Origin: Turnera subulata
Taxonomy: Eukaryota; Streptophyta; Magnoliopsida; Malpighiales; Passifloraceae
Reading direction: 5' to 3'
Assembly (NCBI GenBank): GCA_028386065.3
Contig: JAKUCV010004788.1
Coordinates: 127,063-191,062 of the forward strand
DNA: 64,000 bases
How positions within the stretch are numbered: the stretch's first letter is position 1; the number at the start of each line of letters is the position of its first letter. The translations under genes and the position numbers were made by a program. The notes beneath the pieces were generated by a model. It ran no database searches. It was not told the origin of the DNA and saw only the letters and a list, made by a program, of their open reading frames with translations. This document shows, one piece after another, positions 1 through 11,334 of the stretch.

Positions 1-1252
1 TCGGTGTAGACTCTTGATTCTTTGCTTACGTTTTTGTGTCGGTGTGCGTACACCGTTGCTGCTATTTCGTGTGTTATTACCAGAAAGTGCTTTCCTACGG
101 TAACATGTCTGATAGTTCCAGAAATAAAACTGGCCAATACAAGTAAGAACCATCAGTTTGTTGTTGGATGTTGCATCTGTTAGGAGATGATCTGATATGA
201 TGCTTAATTATATGATTCCTATAATCTTGATGATCATGTTATTTGTGGTATGATTACTTGAGCTCGAGGTTTGAATTTACTTGTGAGTTATATATGGATT
301 AAGTCTTGTTCGGAGTTCGAACAGATAATCCTTGAATTGTTTGAGGTTGATTTATGGTATATTTGGGAAAATATCTTTTAATGATATTTGAGATACTTAA
401 GTTTGTTTAGATTTGAGATATTAAAGGGTTTGGGTCATAAATTTTTGTTGAGGTTATAGTTCGTGAATTGGATGGAGATGTCAATGATATGTTCATATTG
501 AGATTTGTTTTTGAGGTTATCTCGGGAATTGTGAAAAAAATTGTTAGTTAGTTATTATTTGATGAGAGATTTAGTGATGTTTTAAGTTCTTTGCCAAAGG
601 AACTTTGATGTTCATGTTAAATGTGGCTTGGGCGATAGATTCACGAGTATGAGTTACGCAAAGATGTTTGGGTCTTAAGGAATCTATAGTATAGAATTAG
701 ATTATGAAGTTTTGGTAATGAGTGGTTTCTAGTAACTAAGGTATGATCCGGGATATATACGATTTTGGCTGAATTGGTGTATGATAAAGGAATTACTTTG
801 AGGTTCAGAACATGAAATATATATTATGGAGTGTTGATCTTGAGGTATTCACATTGGGAGTGATGATCTTGTTACTTAGGTAACAATTGTGGGTTCGGTT
901 ATCTGAGGATATGCTAAATGGAATAAAGGAGTGGATACATTTGGTTGAATGATGATAAGTGAAATGGTTTACGAATTCTGGTACTAATAATGTTGATAAC
1001 GTTTGGATGAAACTCTTGGAATAATGCTTTGATCTTAAGGTCTATGGATCATGTTGACTAAAGTCAATGATTTGCTTGGTACATTGGAGTTATTACTTGG
1101 AAATGTGATTGATGGACATGATGGTTCTACTTGGTATTTTTGGCCAACGGTATTTTGATACAGGGTGACACTTGTTTGTGTCAATTAAGCACTTGCTTGC
1201 TTAACTTATTACGTAAATTTTGAGGACGAAATTTTGTTAAGAGGGGTAGAAC
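1..1252 (+). mobile_element. 3' internal remnant of a Ty3 LTR element (no coding left)
   Basis: AT-rich sequence leading into a purine-rich tract (AAGAGGGGTAGAAC, about 1239-1252) that abuts the LTR start. The stretch around 1218-1252 closely matches the pre-LTR segment of the chromovirus at 16035-16070 (GAGGACGAAATTTT, then a GGGG-rich tract). This marks it as the 3' end of a related element whose body lies left of the window. I see no gag or pol similarity in any frame. It is either a decayed 3' untranslated region or part of a non-autonomous relative. Confidence 0.6.
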
Positions 1253-4200
1253 TGTAACGCCCCGAATTTTCGACATTTAATTTCTATGGATTTTTGGAAT
1301 TTTTAAAATTTTATTTTCAATTTTACCCTCGAGGAATTTCCAGATGTTTGTCAAGGAAATTATTTATTTACCTTGGAAAAATATTAATTTTAATTGATAT
1401 TATCTCTTGTTCGGGTTTTGTTGAAAACAAACGCGTTTCGGGGCGAAAGACGGTGTTTGTCGTAGCTTTAATTGAAACTACGTCGTTTTGGTAAAGGAAA
1501 AGAAAAAAAAATAAAATAAAATACAAAACCAGGAGATGTTGACTTAAAGGGCGGGTTGACCGCGCCCAAAACCAAACGGCGTCGTTTTGGTTTGGGCGGG
1601 TCAATACCCTAACCCTCTTCTTTCTTTTCCTCTTTTCTTCATTTTCTTCTTTCCATTTTTTCTCCCATCGGCTGCACCCTCTCTCCCCATGTTCTCTTCT
1701 TTCTTCTCAATTACTCTCCCTCTCCACCTAACTGCCCCTTCCCATGAAATCCACACATCGCCGCCATCTTTCTTCTCTTTCTCATCGGGTTGCTGCGAGT
1801 AACCAACGCCTAGAGACGCCACCGTCGCTGCAAGTCGAAAGAAGGAGGGGCTGTCAGTGCCTCTACATTTTCGGGTATGCACCAACTCTGCTTCTTTCTT
1901 TTTCTTCCTCCTCCACCCCCTGTAATATCGTCTCGATTTTCTAACTGGGTCTCCCATCTTTGTTTTGGTGGCTGATGTGTGCGGTTGTTGTGGCGGAGAG
2001 TGTGTGTTGTGTTTGAGGCGTTCGAGTCCAGAGGCTTGTGTGGCGGGTCCGATGAAGGATGGTTGGATTTGAGTTCTGGCCGGTGCGGGTTTGTCAACGA
2101 GCAGGGGGTGAGGAGGCTCAACTGGGTGCTGTTGTGTACGGATCCAACGCAGTCAGTGCGGATCCGTGTTTCCGGTAAGAGCCCGATGCCCCTTATCCTT
2201 TCAGTTTGTATTGTTGTTCTACGGTTTGCGTTGTTGACGGAATTGCGTGTTTGGCCAGTGTTGTTGTTTTGCGGCTGTACGTGATGGTGGTGGTGCGGTG
2301 GTCGGGCTGGCAGTTTCGGGCAGCAGACTGTCTGGGCTTGGATCTGGAGTAGTTTTGACAAATTCGGATCTGAACAGTGTTTTTTTTCCGGTAAAGGATT
2401 AGACTCTCCAATTCCTCTTCCTTTCGTTGGATGTCTTCTGTGGGTTGGTAGTCGGTCTGAATGTTGGATGATTTCTTGGTTAGGGCAGAATTGTTGTGGC
2501 TGTTTCTCGGTTGATTGTGGGGATTTCCGGCGAGCTCGGGAATTTTCTAGCGAATGCTCTGGTTCAATTCCGGCAGACAGAATTTCTTTTCGGCTTTTAC
2601 GCGGTAATTCCGGTTTAGTCTCGGTTTCATCTTTATGTATATGCTCCGCTATTATCGAGTACATGTACACTTATAAATTAAAGAGACTTAGTGGAAATCG
2701 AGTTTGGAGAGTTGAGTGGCGTGGCCGGTACATGTCTGACGCACGTGGTATCGTTAGGCCGGAAATACTAGGCTCGGGTTTACAAGTTAGTTTGACTATG
2801 ACGGGCCGGGCCCAGGCCCATTAACTCTATGATTCATGGATATGGTTTGGGCTTTAAGCCTAATAAAGTGTAATTGATTTAATATGGGCTTTAGGCCCAA
2901 ATAAGATTAAGGCATGATTTGGGCCTTAGGCCTAATGGATAATTTAACCTGGTAATTATTATTAATATACGCTTTAGATCAAAGGACTTGAGGACAATGA
3001 CTGGGCTTAAGAACTCAAAATGATATATCGGAATAAGCACGTTTTAGCGGACTTTTGTCATATTTTTATGTGGACCTTATGTATGGTCGTATCTTGGTTC
3101 TAATATAGGATATGTTGAGGCGGATCGAGGCTTCGGCTTCCGAGGCAATTATTGTGGCCAAGGTGAGGACTTATAAAACTTTGTATGCATTACTGCCTAC
3201 AATATTCGGTTAATAAACTTGGTACAAGAAGTGGTAATACTTGCTTGGTATTGAATGCTACATGCATGTATGCCTGTTGTATTGATGATCTTGTTTGCAT
3301 TTATATCTTAATGATAATACCTTGATGCGGTATGTCTGATTATGTGAACCGTGTGCCTGTGTGATATGATATGCTGGTTGAGCATGATTTGTTTTGTTAT
3401 GATTAAATATTCTGATATATAATTTTGTGGTTCGTGTTGTGATTTGTGGGCCAGAGGTCGGACTTGAGAACAAAATGTTAAAACCACACAACCTTGGACA
3501 ATCATAACGTATGGCATACATAACTCTCAAAGTATAATTGAGAAAAATGTACAATAAAAATATACTACTGTGGGGGTGTTGACCGGTTGGTTCGAGCGGG
3601 AAGTGATACCCCTCGGGATTGCATGCGGGATAGCATGGTATATGCGGTTTTGCATATGGGTCTGTGATGACCGGTTCTACCTCCCTCCTTCTATCTCCCC
3701 CTTTCTACCTCCCTCTTTCTCTCTGTCTCTCTCTCTCTCTCTATGATGATATTTGGGCTTGGGCCCTGATTGTATTTGGGCTTATGCCCTAGTTGTCTGA
3801 TCAGACAGGACCGAGCTCGACGCACACAGTAGAGGGCCCTAATAAAATATTTAAACCTAATAACAACGATAATAATATAAGTAATGATAAGTGATGGTCT
3901 GAAGTCTGATGATGACTTGTGTTGTGTAATGTGACTTGTTTGTGCACTGTGCTAGCTATTGCTTAATGCCGGTGTATTTGTGGTTGATTTGTAGTTGTAT
4001 ACTATGGTTTATTTGTTTATGTGAGACAGTGGTTGGTCTCACCCCCTCACAGTCTTTACATAGGTTAGTTGATCGATGATCAGAAGAGCATAACAGCAGG
4101 TGACGGTGCTTTTCTCCTCGGGTCGGATCCATAGGGTTCATTGCATGCATGTTGCTATGTATTTTGTCTTCCGCTGCGTACTTGATTCCATTGTATTATT

Positions 4201-4413
4201 TATTATTTGATTAAATGATGATCATGTTGTTGATATCGTATCCCGGGTAGAAGGACATCTTGGACACTTCTCATGTTGTAATTAATTTAATGGGTTATTT
4301 GGGATACGGGTGTTTAGCTGATGATTTTCGTGTCCCGGGAATGATAAGGGCAATTTAGTCATTTTATATTAAAATTCTATTTTATATTAATAAATTGAGA
4401 CACGGGCGTTTCA
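1253..4413 (+). repeat. 3' LTR of Ty3 chromovirus-like element (3.16 kb)
   Basis: Starts TGTAACGCCCCG directly after a polypurine tract and ends in a GACACGGGCGTTTCA-like terminus, so it has TG...CA ends. It shares many blocks with the two LTRs at 8111-11190 and 16071-19162: the ATTTTACCCTC block near the start, the dyad around 1563-1598 centred on GCGTCG, the GGGCTTTAGGCCC palindromes at 2850-2940, the CT-repeat near 3717-3742, and the terminal block. It is clearly more diverged from those two LTRs than they are from each other, so it is an older or different subfamily. Short open frames inside it are not genes. No matching 5' LTR lies in the window. Confidence 0.85.
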
Positions 4414-6133
4414 AATTCGGTATATAAATTGGCCTTTTCTACTTCACTTTGTTAAAAATAATGTTCAGTTATCATATGAAAATCAAACACTTTTTTCATA
4501 GAAACCTGCAAAAGTATAACCCCCGAATTTGAGAGTCACAATTTTTAGATAACAAAATGCATAATACAAACAAAACAAAACAAAAATATAGAATAGAAAT
4601 CCAGCAGTTTGAAGAACCAGAATCGCATTTATTTCGCCCTCCCTCCAACTGTGTTTATGTCAAAATTTATCAAACATTTAATACAAATTATCCTCAGCAT
4701 CTGTATTCACAGATATGCTCACATAGTTATCATCAGGGTTCTTTTGGGAAACCCAAAAAATTCAAAATTTTAAAACCCCAAAAAAATTCCACAACCGACA
4801 ATTCTACATCGAAAGGTATCAACCACAAAGCTTAGATTATTCATACCTTACCTTTCCTTTCCAGTAAGTGCTTCACTTTTTGCCTTTCCCAAAATATTTG
4901 TCTCCTAGCACCGGCCACTCTATCCATATAAAGATGCGTGGAATCCTTTCTTCTTTTCCTCTGTGTCTCGTCCTCTAAGTTTGGTTCCTTACCTCTTTTC
5001 CTCTGTCTTGTGTGTCTCCTGCTTTGTTGTCCTCCCTCTATGTCGCCTGCTTCGTCGACCTCCACTTCGTCGTCCTCCTCCAGCTCACATCATGGTGAAA
5101 CTGATTTGAGGAAGCTGAGGGTGGGAAGTTGATTTGAATTGAGAGCGTTCAATGTTTAAGGGTTTTTGTTTCTAATTTGGGTTGTTTCGAATTGGGGAAA
5201 ATAAGAACATTAGGGGTTGTTTCTAATTTGACCGCTGCTAGGTTTTTTTTTTTGTTTCTAATACACAATGTATGGGGCTGTTTTTTTTTTCATCGACTTA
5301 GCTTAATCGCTTTTTGAAAAAATGAAAAATTAATCTTTTTCATTTTCTGCAATATCATTTCTTATTTTTTATTAAATTACTTAACTTACAATGTGGGGCC
5401 CACACAAAAATCCAAGTGTAATAAAACATGCCACCTGTCATGACACGAGGCAAATTTAAACGGTTAAGTTAACGGGACATCAACGGAAGGACATGATTGA
5501 ATAAATTTATTTGTTACAGGTATACGAAAGAACGAATTTAAATAGTACAGGTATAGGATAGAACTAAAAAATAATACAGGTATATAAAAAAACCAAATCG
5601 ATTAGTACAAGAAAGTTAGGGGGCCGAAATCCAATTAGATCTTTTTCATAAGAACTCATTTTTTTTCAAAAAAAAATGGGACACATAAAACGCCTAATAA
5701 TGATGGAGAAATGATACTACAGAACTGAAATGTAGACCAACAAGTTGCTGCTGAAAGATTACATTTTCTTTTTTTTTTTTTTTTTTTTTAACTTCTGGCA
5801 TTCTTGACGGCAATGCAACAGGACAAGCATAGTGCATTAAAATGATAAACCAACAATGATAGACTAACACTGACAGAGCAACATAATTAACTTATGAAAT
5901 TGTGAAATTATTTAAATGTTAACACAAGCTAGCGAATGGTTGGTACATCCCTTTACATCCTTGTTAGTGATGCTAGAATAAACAAAAGCACATTGGCCAA
6001 TTCTGCCACAAGCCAACTTATATAAAAAATAGACTGAATAAACTATCACCTGTTTACTTCGTACGAAAGCATCATGGCTGATATATTATGAGGAACCTTT
6101 GATATTTTATCCCATATAAAAAAAGGATGCGGG
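4414..6133. other. Unassigned spacer with a gene-like scrap and a possible DNA-transposon end
   Basis: No intact gene is recognised. About 4841-5130 is less AT-rich. On the minus strand it has a highly charged 74-codon open frame (4841-5065) followed by GTAAG-type donor-like sites, as in a first exon or a captured gene fragment. About 5380-5640 carries a GTGGGGCCCACA block, a CCACCTGTCATGACACG block and short repeats of the form ACAGGTATA, resembling the terminal region of a Mutator-like element (compare 59816-61231). A long poly-T run lies at about 5767-5789. These readings are inferences from composition and partial motif likeness. Confidence 0.35.
5651..5809 (+). repeat. Direct repeat, copy A (partner at 36380-36539)
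   Basis: About 160 bp containing GGGACACATAAAACGCCTA and CAACAAGTTGCTGCTGAAAG. It recurs in the same orientation at 36380-36539 with scattered differences and a different pyrimidine run. The two copies sit outside the two ends of the old copia element 6134-36278, at different distances. They are therefore not its target-site duplication and not its LTRs. They may be a dispersed repeat or a pre-existing local duplication. Confidence 0.7.
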
Positions 6134-6466
6134 TGTTGGGTTATATTGTATGGAGGCTCGCTGGGTCCATCTATAAGTTGGGTGCTCACCTGTAACCCTA
6201 ATTTACCTCCTATATATACATATTATACTATGACACAAAGGCCAAGGATAGTATATACTGGCTAGGTTGCACCCACACATATCATATACACAGCTCTAGA
6301 AGAGAGATTTAGGCCGTGGAGACTACAGGGGTTGACCCGACACACCGTGACAATCCTTCACGACCGGTAGATTAAGACCTGGACTCCAAGATCTTCTACT
6401 TCCGCTGCTAGGACATCAAGTAGGTGTTCTAATCTATTTCATTCAGGAGATATATGTTTTTCTTCA
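6134..6466 (+). repeat. 5' LTR of the old copia element
   Basis: 333 bp with TG...CA termini. It aligns over its length with the split 3' LTR, including the blocks AAGGCCAAGGATAGTATATA, GGCCGTGGAGACTACAGGGG and CACGACCGGTAGAT. The right copy has a short extra segment near 24285-24302. Confidence 0.88.
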
Positions 6467-6467
6467 T

Positions 6468-6479
6468 TGGTAGCGGAGC
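6468..6479 (+). other. Primer-binding site of the old copia element
   Basis: TGGTAGCGGAGC, one base after the LTR. It differs from the usual plant initiator-Met PBS TGGTATCAGAGC but is identical to the PBS of four other elements in this window. Confidence 0.8.
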
Positions 6480-6689
6480 CTTGAGTCTTTATCTCTAGTC
6501 TAAGTTTCCAATCGAATGCCTATTTTTTTTTTGTATGATTCACATGCTTGTTTTTTTTTGCCTAAAACATAGAACGGTAAAATATGTTTACTATAATTGT
6601 GTAATTTACATGTATAATGTGCAAACGTTGTTTCAGTCAAATGAAGAATTAAGGCATCTATGAGGCATGAATCTTGACTTGCTGTGTAA

Positions 6690-6691
<2 letters not shown>

Positions 6692-6754
<63 letters not shown>
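6692..6754. repeat. (AT)n microsatellite
   Basis: An uninterrupted run of about 60 bp of alternating A and T in the 5' internal region of the old copia element. Confidence 0.95.
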
Positions 6755-6758
<4 letters not shown>

Positions 6759-6759
6759 G

Positions 6760-7640
6760 CATTTTTGTTATGTATTCTCTATATTTTTTTATTTTTTGTG
6801 TTAATCCAACTAGTACTAGTAATGTGAATTAGGGAAGAAAGAAATCAGTTCTTTGTTGATGACCCTTTACACTAGTACATGAACATAATGAATGTAGAAA
6901 TATAAGATAACTTAAAAAAAAAAAAGGAAATGGGGCTTGACCGGGGAGCAATTTTCCGAGCAATTTCCCGGCCACCGGTCGATTCATTCAGCCCCTCCCA
7001 ACGTTTTCTTTTTTTTATTTGATCAACCGATACATAGACTGAAACCAAAAGACCATAAACCAGTATGAAAACAACAAACTGGCTATGTACGGTTGATGTG
7101 AAAAAAAAAAGAAAAAACCAAAAACCCCAACCTTTGTTGCACACGGCGGCGGACGGGTCAAGGTCGCTGGGGCGGCACTAGTTGCTCGGCCTGGCATTGT
7201 GACACCCATCGTTGTGGCTCTGGGGGGCGGGAGGGGCAACGGTGCCTTCTCCTGCAACACCAAAAAAAAATGAGTTTTTTTTTTAAAGAGAAAGATGAGA
7301 AACGGCTGTGAGTTGTATTACTTTTATTACTATTTAATGCACATTACCAGCCCCTAATTATTCTTTTTAATACCCACTAATACCCACGTTTTTTATGTAA
7401 TATAATCTGTCACTAGCCATTTATGGCATTTAAACAACCGTTATTTTTTTTTAAAAAAAAATGAGTGGTTCTAGGTTGACACCCTTAAATGGTTTAGATG
7501 ATTTTTTTTTTAAAACCAAAACAACCCGAGCCGAGCCGAGCCGCAACGAGCTGTACTGATTCCAGCCGAGCTGAGTCAAATTACTATTATTTTTTTCTTT
7601 AGCTAAATGAGCTATTTTAAACATTTTTTTACAAATAATA
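6760..7640. other. Non-coding 5' internal region of the old copia element
   Basis: No readable gag. A GC-rich patch at about 7135-7260, with repeated GGCGG and GGGGCGGG, stands out from the AT-rich background. A short CCGAGCCGAGCCG repeat lies at about 7529-7545. Several A and T homopolymers break every frame. Long open frames on the minus strand here (6872-7263) are low-complexity and match no family I know. Confidence 0.5.
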
Positions 7641-7652
7641 ATTCAATAAGTA

Positions 7653-7835
7653 TATGTTAATTAGTTTAACATATACATAATGTTAATTTATTTAACATAA
7701 TTATGCAACAATGTTAATTTGTTTAATATACCTTTACACTAATGTTAATTTGTTTAACATACTTGTGTATTCATGTGAATTTGTTTAACATGCTATCCAA
7801 TATGTGTTGATATGTTTAACATGTCATTATGTGCT
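7653..7835. repeat. Six-copy tandem array, ~31-bp unit with an inner inverted repeat
   Basis: Units begin at about 7654, 7680, 7711, 7742, 7773 and 7802. Each holds a near-palindrome of the type TGTTAATTTGTTTAACA followed by about 14 variable bases. Similar but less regular units reappear at about 19600-19670, on the far side of the inserted chromovirus, so the array belongs to the old copia element. Confidence 0.8.
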
Positions 7836-7944
7836 TTAATAAGTTAAAGCAAAAATATAACATGCAAAATTTATATAATTAACTAAGCTAATTCCCTTTA
7901 TGTATTTACTTTAAGTCTAATGTTATTTTATAGAAATAGACTTC

Positions 7945-8105
7945 TTTTAGACATATGGTCTAAATCAAATTTCTTCTATTAACATATGATCAAAGACAAT
8001 ATAATAATGATTGTTTTTTTTAGACGTATGGTCTAAATTAATTTTATTTTGGGTTTATGACCTAAGTAAAATTAAATTGTCTGTTAGACATATGGTCTAA
8101 GTAGA
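7945..8105. repeat. Dispersed palindrome TTAGACATATGGTCTAA, left part
   Basis: Near-palindromic 17-mers recur at about 7949, 8020 and 8083, with a weaker copy near 8046, separated by AT-rich spacers. The series continues on the other side of the chromovirus (19171-19385). It was therefore one array before that element inserted. Confidence 0.75.
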
Positions 8106-8424
8106 TTTTATGTAACGCCCCGGATTTTCATAATTTAATTTATGGAATTTTTGGAATTTTTATTCCAATTTTACCCTCAAAGAATTTCCAGATTTTTGGA
8201 CTAGGAAAATAAATTATTTTACGTTGGTTATATCAGTATTAAGTGGTTAGTATGTCGGGTATGGCTTTCGTTGGAGATAAAACGTGTTTCGGGAGGAAAC
8301 GCGGGGTTTACTGTAGTGTTGGACTAAACTACGTTGTTTTGGGTTAAGGGTAAGGAAAAAAATAAATAAATAAAACCCACAAACCCTAGCGGGAGTTGAC
8401 CAAGGGTGAGTTGACCGCGCCTTA

Positions 8425-8448
8425 GTCCAAAACGACGTCGTTTTGGAC
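8425..8448. promoter_or_regulatory. Perfect 24-bp palindrome centred on GACGTC (5' LTR)
   Basis: The half-site GTCCAAAACGAC is followed at once by its reverse complement. The centre GACGTC has the ACGT core that plant bZIP factors bind (C-box type). The same palindrome is preserved at 16387-16410 in the 3' LTR, and a longer imperfect version lies at 1563-1598. A second half-like element, ACGTTGTTTTGG, lies about 110 bp upstream. Confidence 0.75.
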
Positions 8449-9601
8449 CAGGCCGGCCAACCCTAACTCCTTTTCTTTTCTTTCTTTCATATCTCTCCAC
8501 TTTTCTTTCTTCCTCCCTTCTCCACACCCGACGGCGCCTCTCTCCCGACCCCCTCTCTCTCGCTCTCTCTCTCTCTCTCACTCTCCCTCTTGTCATCATC
8601 AACATCCAATCTCCCTTCTCTCCATGCTGCAGTCCTCCTCCCTTCCCTTCAAGTCGCCGCCGCCACCACCACGGGTTGCAGAGGGACCGAGACCAAAGCT
8701 CGAGTCGCCGCCGCCGTCGCCTTGGTCGGGTAAGCCGACTTCCCCCTTTCCCTTCCATTTACTTATCTCCTCTTTTCTTTTCTCGATTTCGGGTTTTTTT
8801 TGTGTTGATGTGTTCTTTGGTGTTGTGGGGGGCGGTTGGGCTCGTTATGGCGGTGAAGTTGTTTGGTGGCCGGCGTTTGTTTGCAAACGGGCTGGTGGAT
8901 TGTTGGGTTGTTTGTGTGGTGTTGCCGCTGGGTGTGGTTCGTCTACAGTGTATTGGGTTTCCGAGCAACGACTGTGCGACTACCGGAGGCGGGGTTAGAG
9001 TTGTTGACGGGTTGGTTTTTCTTTTGGCAGCCAATTCCGGGTAAGGACATACCTTCTAATTTCTTTGTTAAACGATGTAATGGTCTGTGGGTGGTTGTGT
9101 CGTTCTTTTTGGATGTTGTTGGATTGAATGTTGACTTTGGAAGCATTGGGCATTGGCAGATCCGTTGGGGTTTTTGTTGGGCTTTGTTGTTGATTTTCTG
9201 GCAGGGTCACCGGAATCCGGCGAAGCTCGGGAATTTTCCGGCGAGGGCACGGGTTTTTTTCCGACAAGGCAGAATATTTCCGGCTTGAGGGTATCTCTTT
9301 TGTTATGTTTCAATCTCGTTTATGGCATGTATTATTAAACAAGTACTTTCATGTATCGGGAATACTGGGTTAGTGGAAACAGTGTATAGGGGTGTGAGAA
9401 TGTGTGGCCGGAAATTTACCGACACGGGTAGAACCATAGGCCGGGAACACTTGGGCTCGGGAATGACCTTAGAATGGTATTTAGGAAAAACCAGGCCCAG
9501 GCCCAACTAACTTACTTTAAAGACCTTGAGACTTTGATGGACCTTAAGATATGAGCTTGAGGCCCAGTGACTTAATTGGATAACGTTTGGACTTGGGTAA
9601 C

Positions 9602-9800
9602 GGGCTTTAAGCCCAACTTCATAATGGGCGTTAGGCCCGGGGTTTGGTTTTGGACTTAGAAGGGCTTTAGGCCCAGGGACTCGATATCGACATTAAGGAA
9701 TGGGCTCTAAGCCCAAATTCATAAATTGGGATAATTGCAGACTTGTGGGAGTGGGCTTTAGGCCCGAGAAGTTATTTTGAATTTAGATGGGCTTAAGCCC
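9602..9800. repeat. Cluster of six GGGC-N4/5-GCCC palindromes (5' LTR)
   Basis: Copies at 9602-9614, 9626-9638, 9662-9674, 9702-9714, 9753-9765 and 9789-9800. Variants are GGGCTTTAAGCCC, GGGCGTTAGGCCC, GGGCTTTAGGCCC, GGGCTCTAAGCCC and the perfect GGGCTTAAGCCC. Most read TGGGCT or AGGCCCA, the plant site II core. The 3' LTR has the same series at about 17494-17692, and the older LTR has three at about 2850-2935. Confidence 0.8.
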
Positions 9801-11193
9801 GATTAACCTTAGGTCCTTATCTTTTGGAGTTTTAAGTGGGGAGATATACCCTTTTGGGCTTAGACCCTGAAATTACTTAACCGGGTAGTTTGGGTCAGGT
9901 TTCACTCAGTTGAGCATATAGTTATCATGCATGCACGGTTTGTGATAATTGTTTTGTAATTATTGTGTGTGCCGGTATTCAGGCACGGGTAATACCTCGG
10001 GAGCTAGAGGATCTTTCTTGGGGAAAGCTCCACAGGTTAATCGTCATTGAGGTGACTTTATAAGTCTTTTTATGTTTGTATGCATGTGCTTGTTAGATTG
10101 GTTTGTCTGAGTTGCATGCCTTGTTTGCTAACATGCCATGATCTGTATTGTGTGCCTGTGTGTTACTAGTTGCCTAATGAGCATGACTTTTAAATTGTTA
10201 TGAGATATAATATGTGGAGTGATTTTGGGTGATCTGTGTGATGTACTGTGGGTTGGAAACCTAGATGCTTGATTGAGATAATAATTCACACAACCCTGTT
10301 AAATCATAACCCTTGGCACACATGAACTTATAAGTATGAATAAGAATAATGTACAATAAAAGATAGGCTACCGTGTGCTGATGACCGGTTGGTTCGAGCT
10401 GGAAGTGATACCCTCGGGTTTGCATGCGGGATAGCATGGTATATGCGGTTTAGCATATGGGTCTGTGATGACCGGTTCTACCTCCCTCCTTTCTACCTCC
10501 CTCTTTCTCTCTGTCTCTCTCTCTCTCTATGGTTATATTTGGGCTTCATGCCTGGTTATATTGGGCTTACGCCTGGTTGTCTCATGAGACGGGACCGAGC
10601 TCGACGCACACAGTAAGGGGCCCTGAATAATAAATATAATAATAAAACTTAACACACAATCGGATGTAAAATATTAACTGTTTGCTTGTATGTTGTTGGC
10701 ATGTTAGTACTGGTTATTGTGTGTTTGCTTACTTGTGTTTGTTTCTCTACTTTTCTTTAGAACTTGCTTTGCACACCTACGTAACTAGATTTATACTTCT
10801 TTTGCGGAGTACGGACGCGGATATCCCAGCAGGTAGCTGTGCTTCTTCTCCCAGTTGGGTCCATAGAGTCGACGTGCATATCATTTTTCCTTCTCTTGTT
10901 TTACTTTATTTATTTCTTCCGCCGCATTGGATTTTGTTGAGATGTCATTATTGATTTTGATTACTTTATCGACGGGTTGCCGGGATTTGATACCTGATGA
11001 TGTTTCGCAGATTGCCGGGTTGACTTATGGCTGAGTAAGCCGGTTTTTCTTGTTCTTTATGACATCTCGCTTTATTATGATTTTTAGATAATGTTTTGGT
11101 ATTGGATTTCGTGTCCCGGGTTTCAGGGGCATTTTGGTAAATTCCTTTTGATTAGTATTTTATTTGAAAAATTGGGACACGGGTGTTTCAGCT

Positions 11194-11205
11194 TGGTAGC
11201 GGAGC
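11194..11205 (+). other. Primer-binding site of the chromovirus
   Basis: TGGTAGCGGAGC, three bases after the 5' LTR end at 11190. Identical to the PBS of four copia elements in the window. Confidence 0.85.
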
Positions 11206-11334
11206 TAGGTTTCAGATCCTTGGTTTAAAAAGTGTTTTAAACCTTGTTTTCAAAGTGATTTCTGTTTAAGCCTGTTTCCGGATTAATAACTTTAAAAGTG
11301 TTCTTGACCCATTTGCATTCTTATAGGCGTTGAT

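Larger units (their letters stand above)
8111..11190 (+). repeat. 5' LTR of the chromovirus
   Basis: 3080 bp, TGTAACGCCCCG to GGGTGTTTCA. Closely similar to 16071-19162 throughout. One visible difference is a deletion of roughly 75 bp near 10795-10805, where the 3' LTR keeps the segment at about 18692-18770. Open frames in this LTR (for example 8624-8998 and 8324-8758) are unlikely to be genes: they recur in the other LTR with frame-breaking changes. Confidence 0.92.

Noticed and set aside
1601..2670. Long minus-strand frame (286 codons at 1810-2670) in the first LTR
   Set aside because: Composition is His/Pro/Asn/Thr-rich with no domain. It lies within an LTR and the frame is not kept in related LTRs.
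6692..6754. (AT)n run as a regulatory or replication feature
   Set aside because: A plain dinucleotide microsatellite; nothing around it supports a function.
8324..8998. Open frames of 91-144 codons on both strands in the chromovirus LTR
   Set aside because: They are Arg/Gly/Ser-rich or low-complexity, overlap on both strands, and are not preserved in the other LTR copies. The GC-richer LTR segment explains them.
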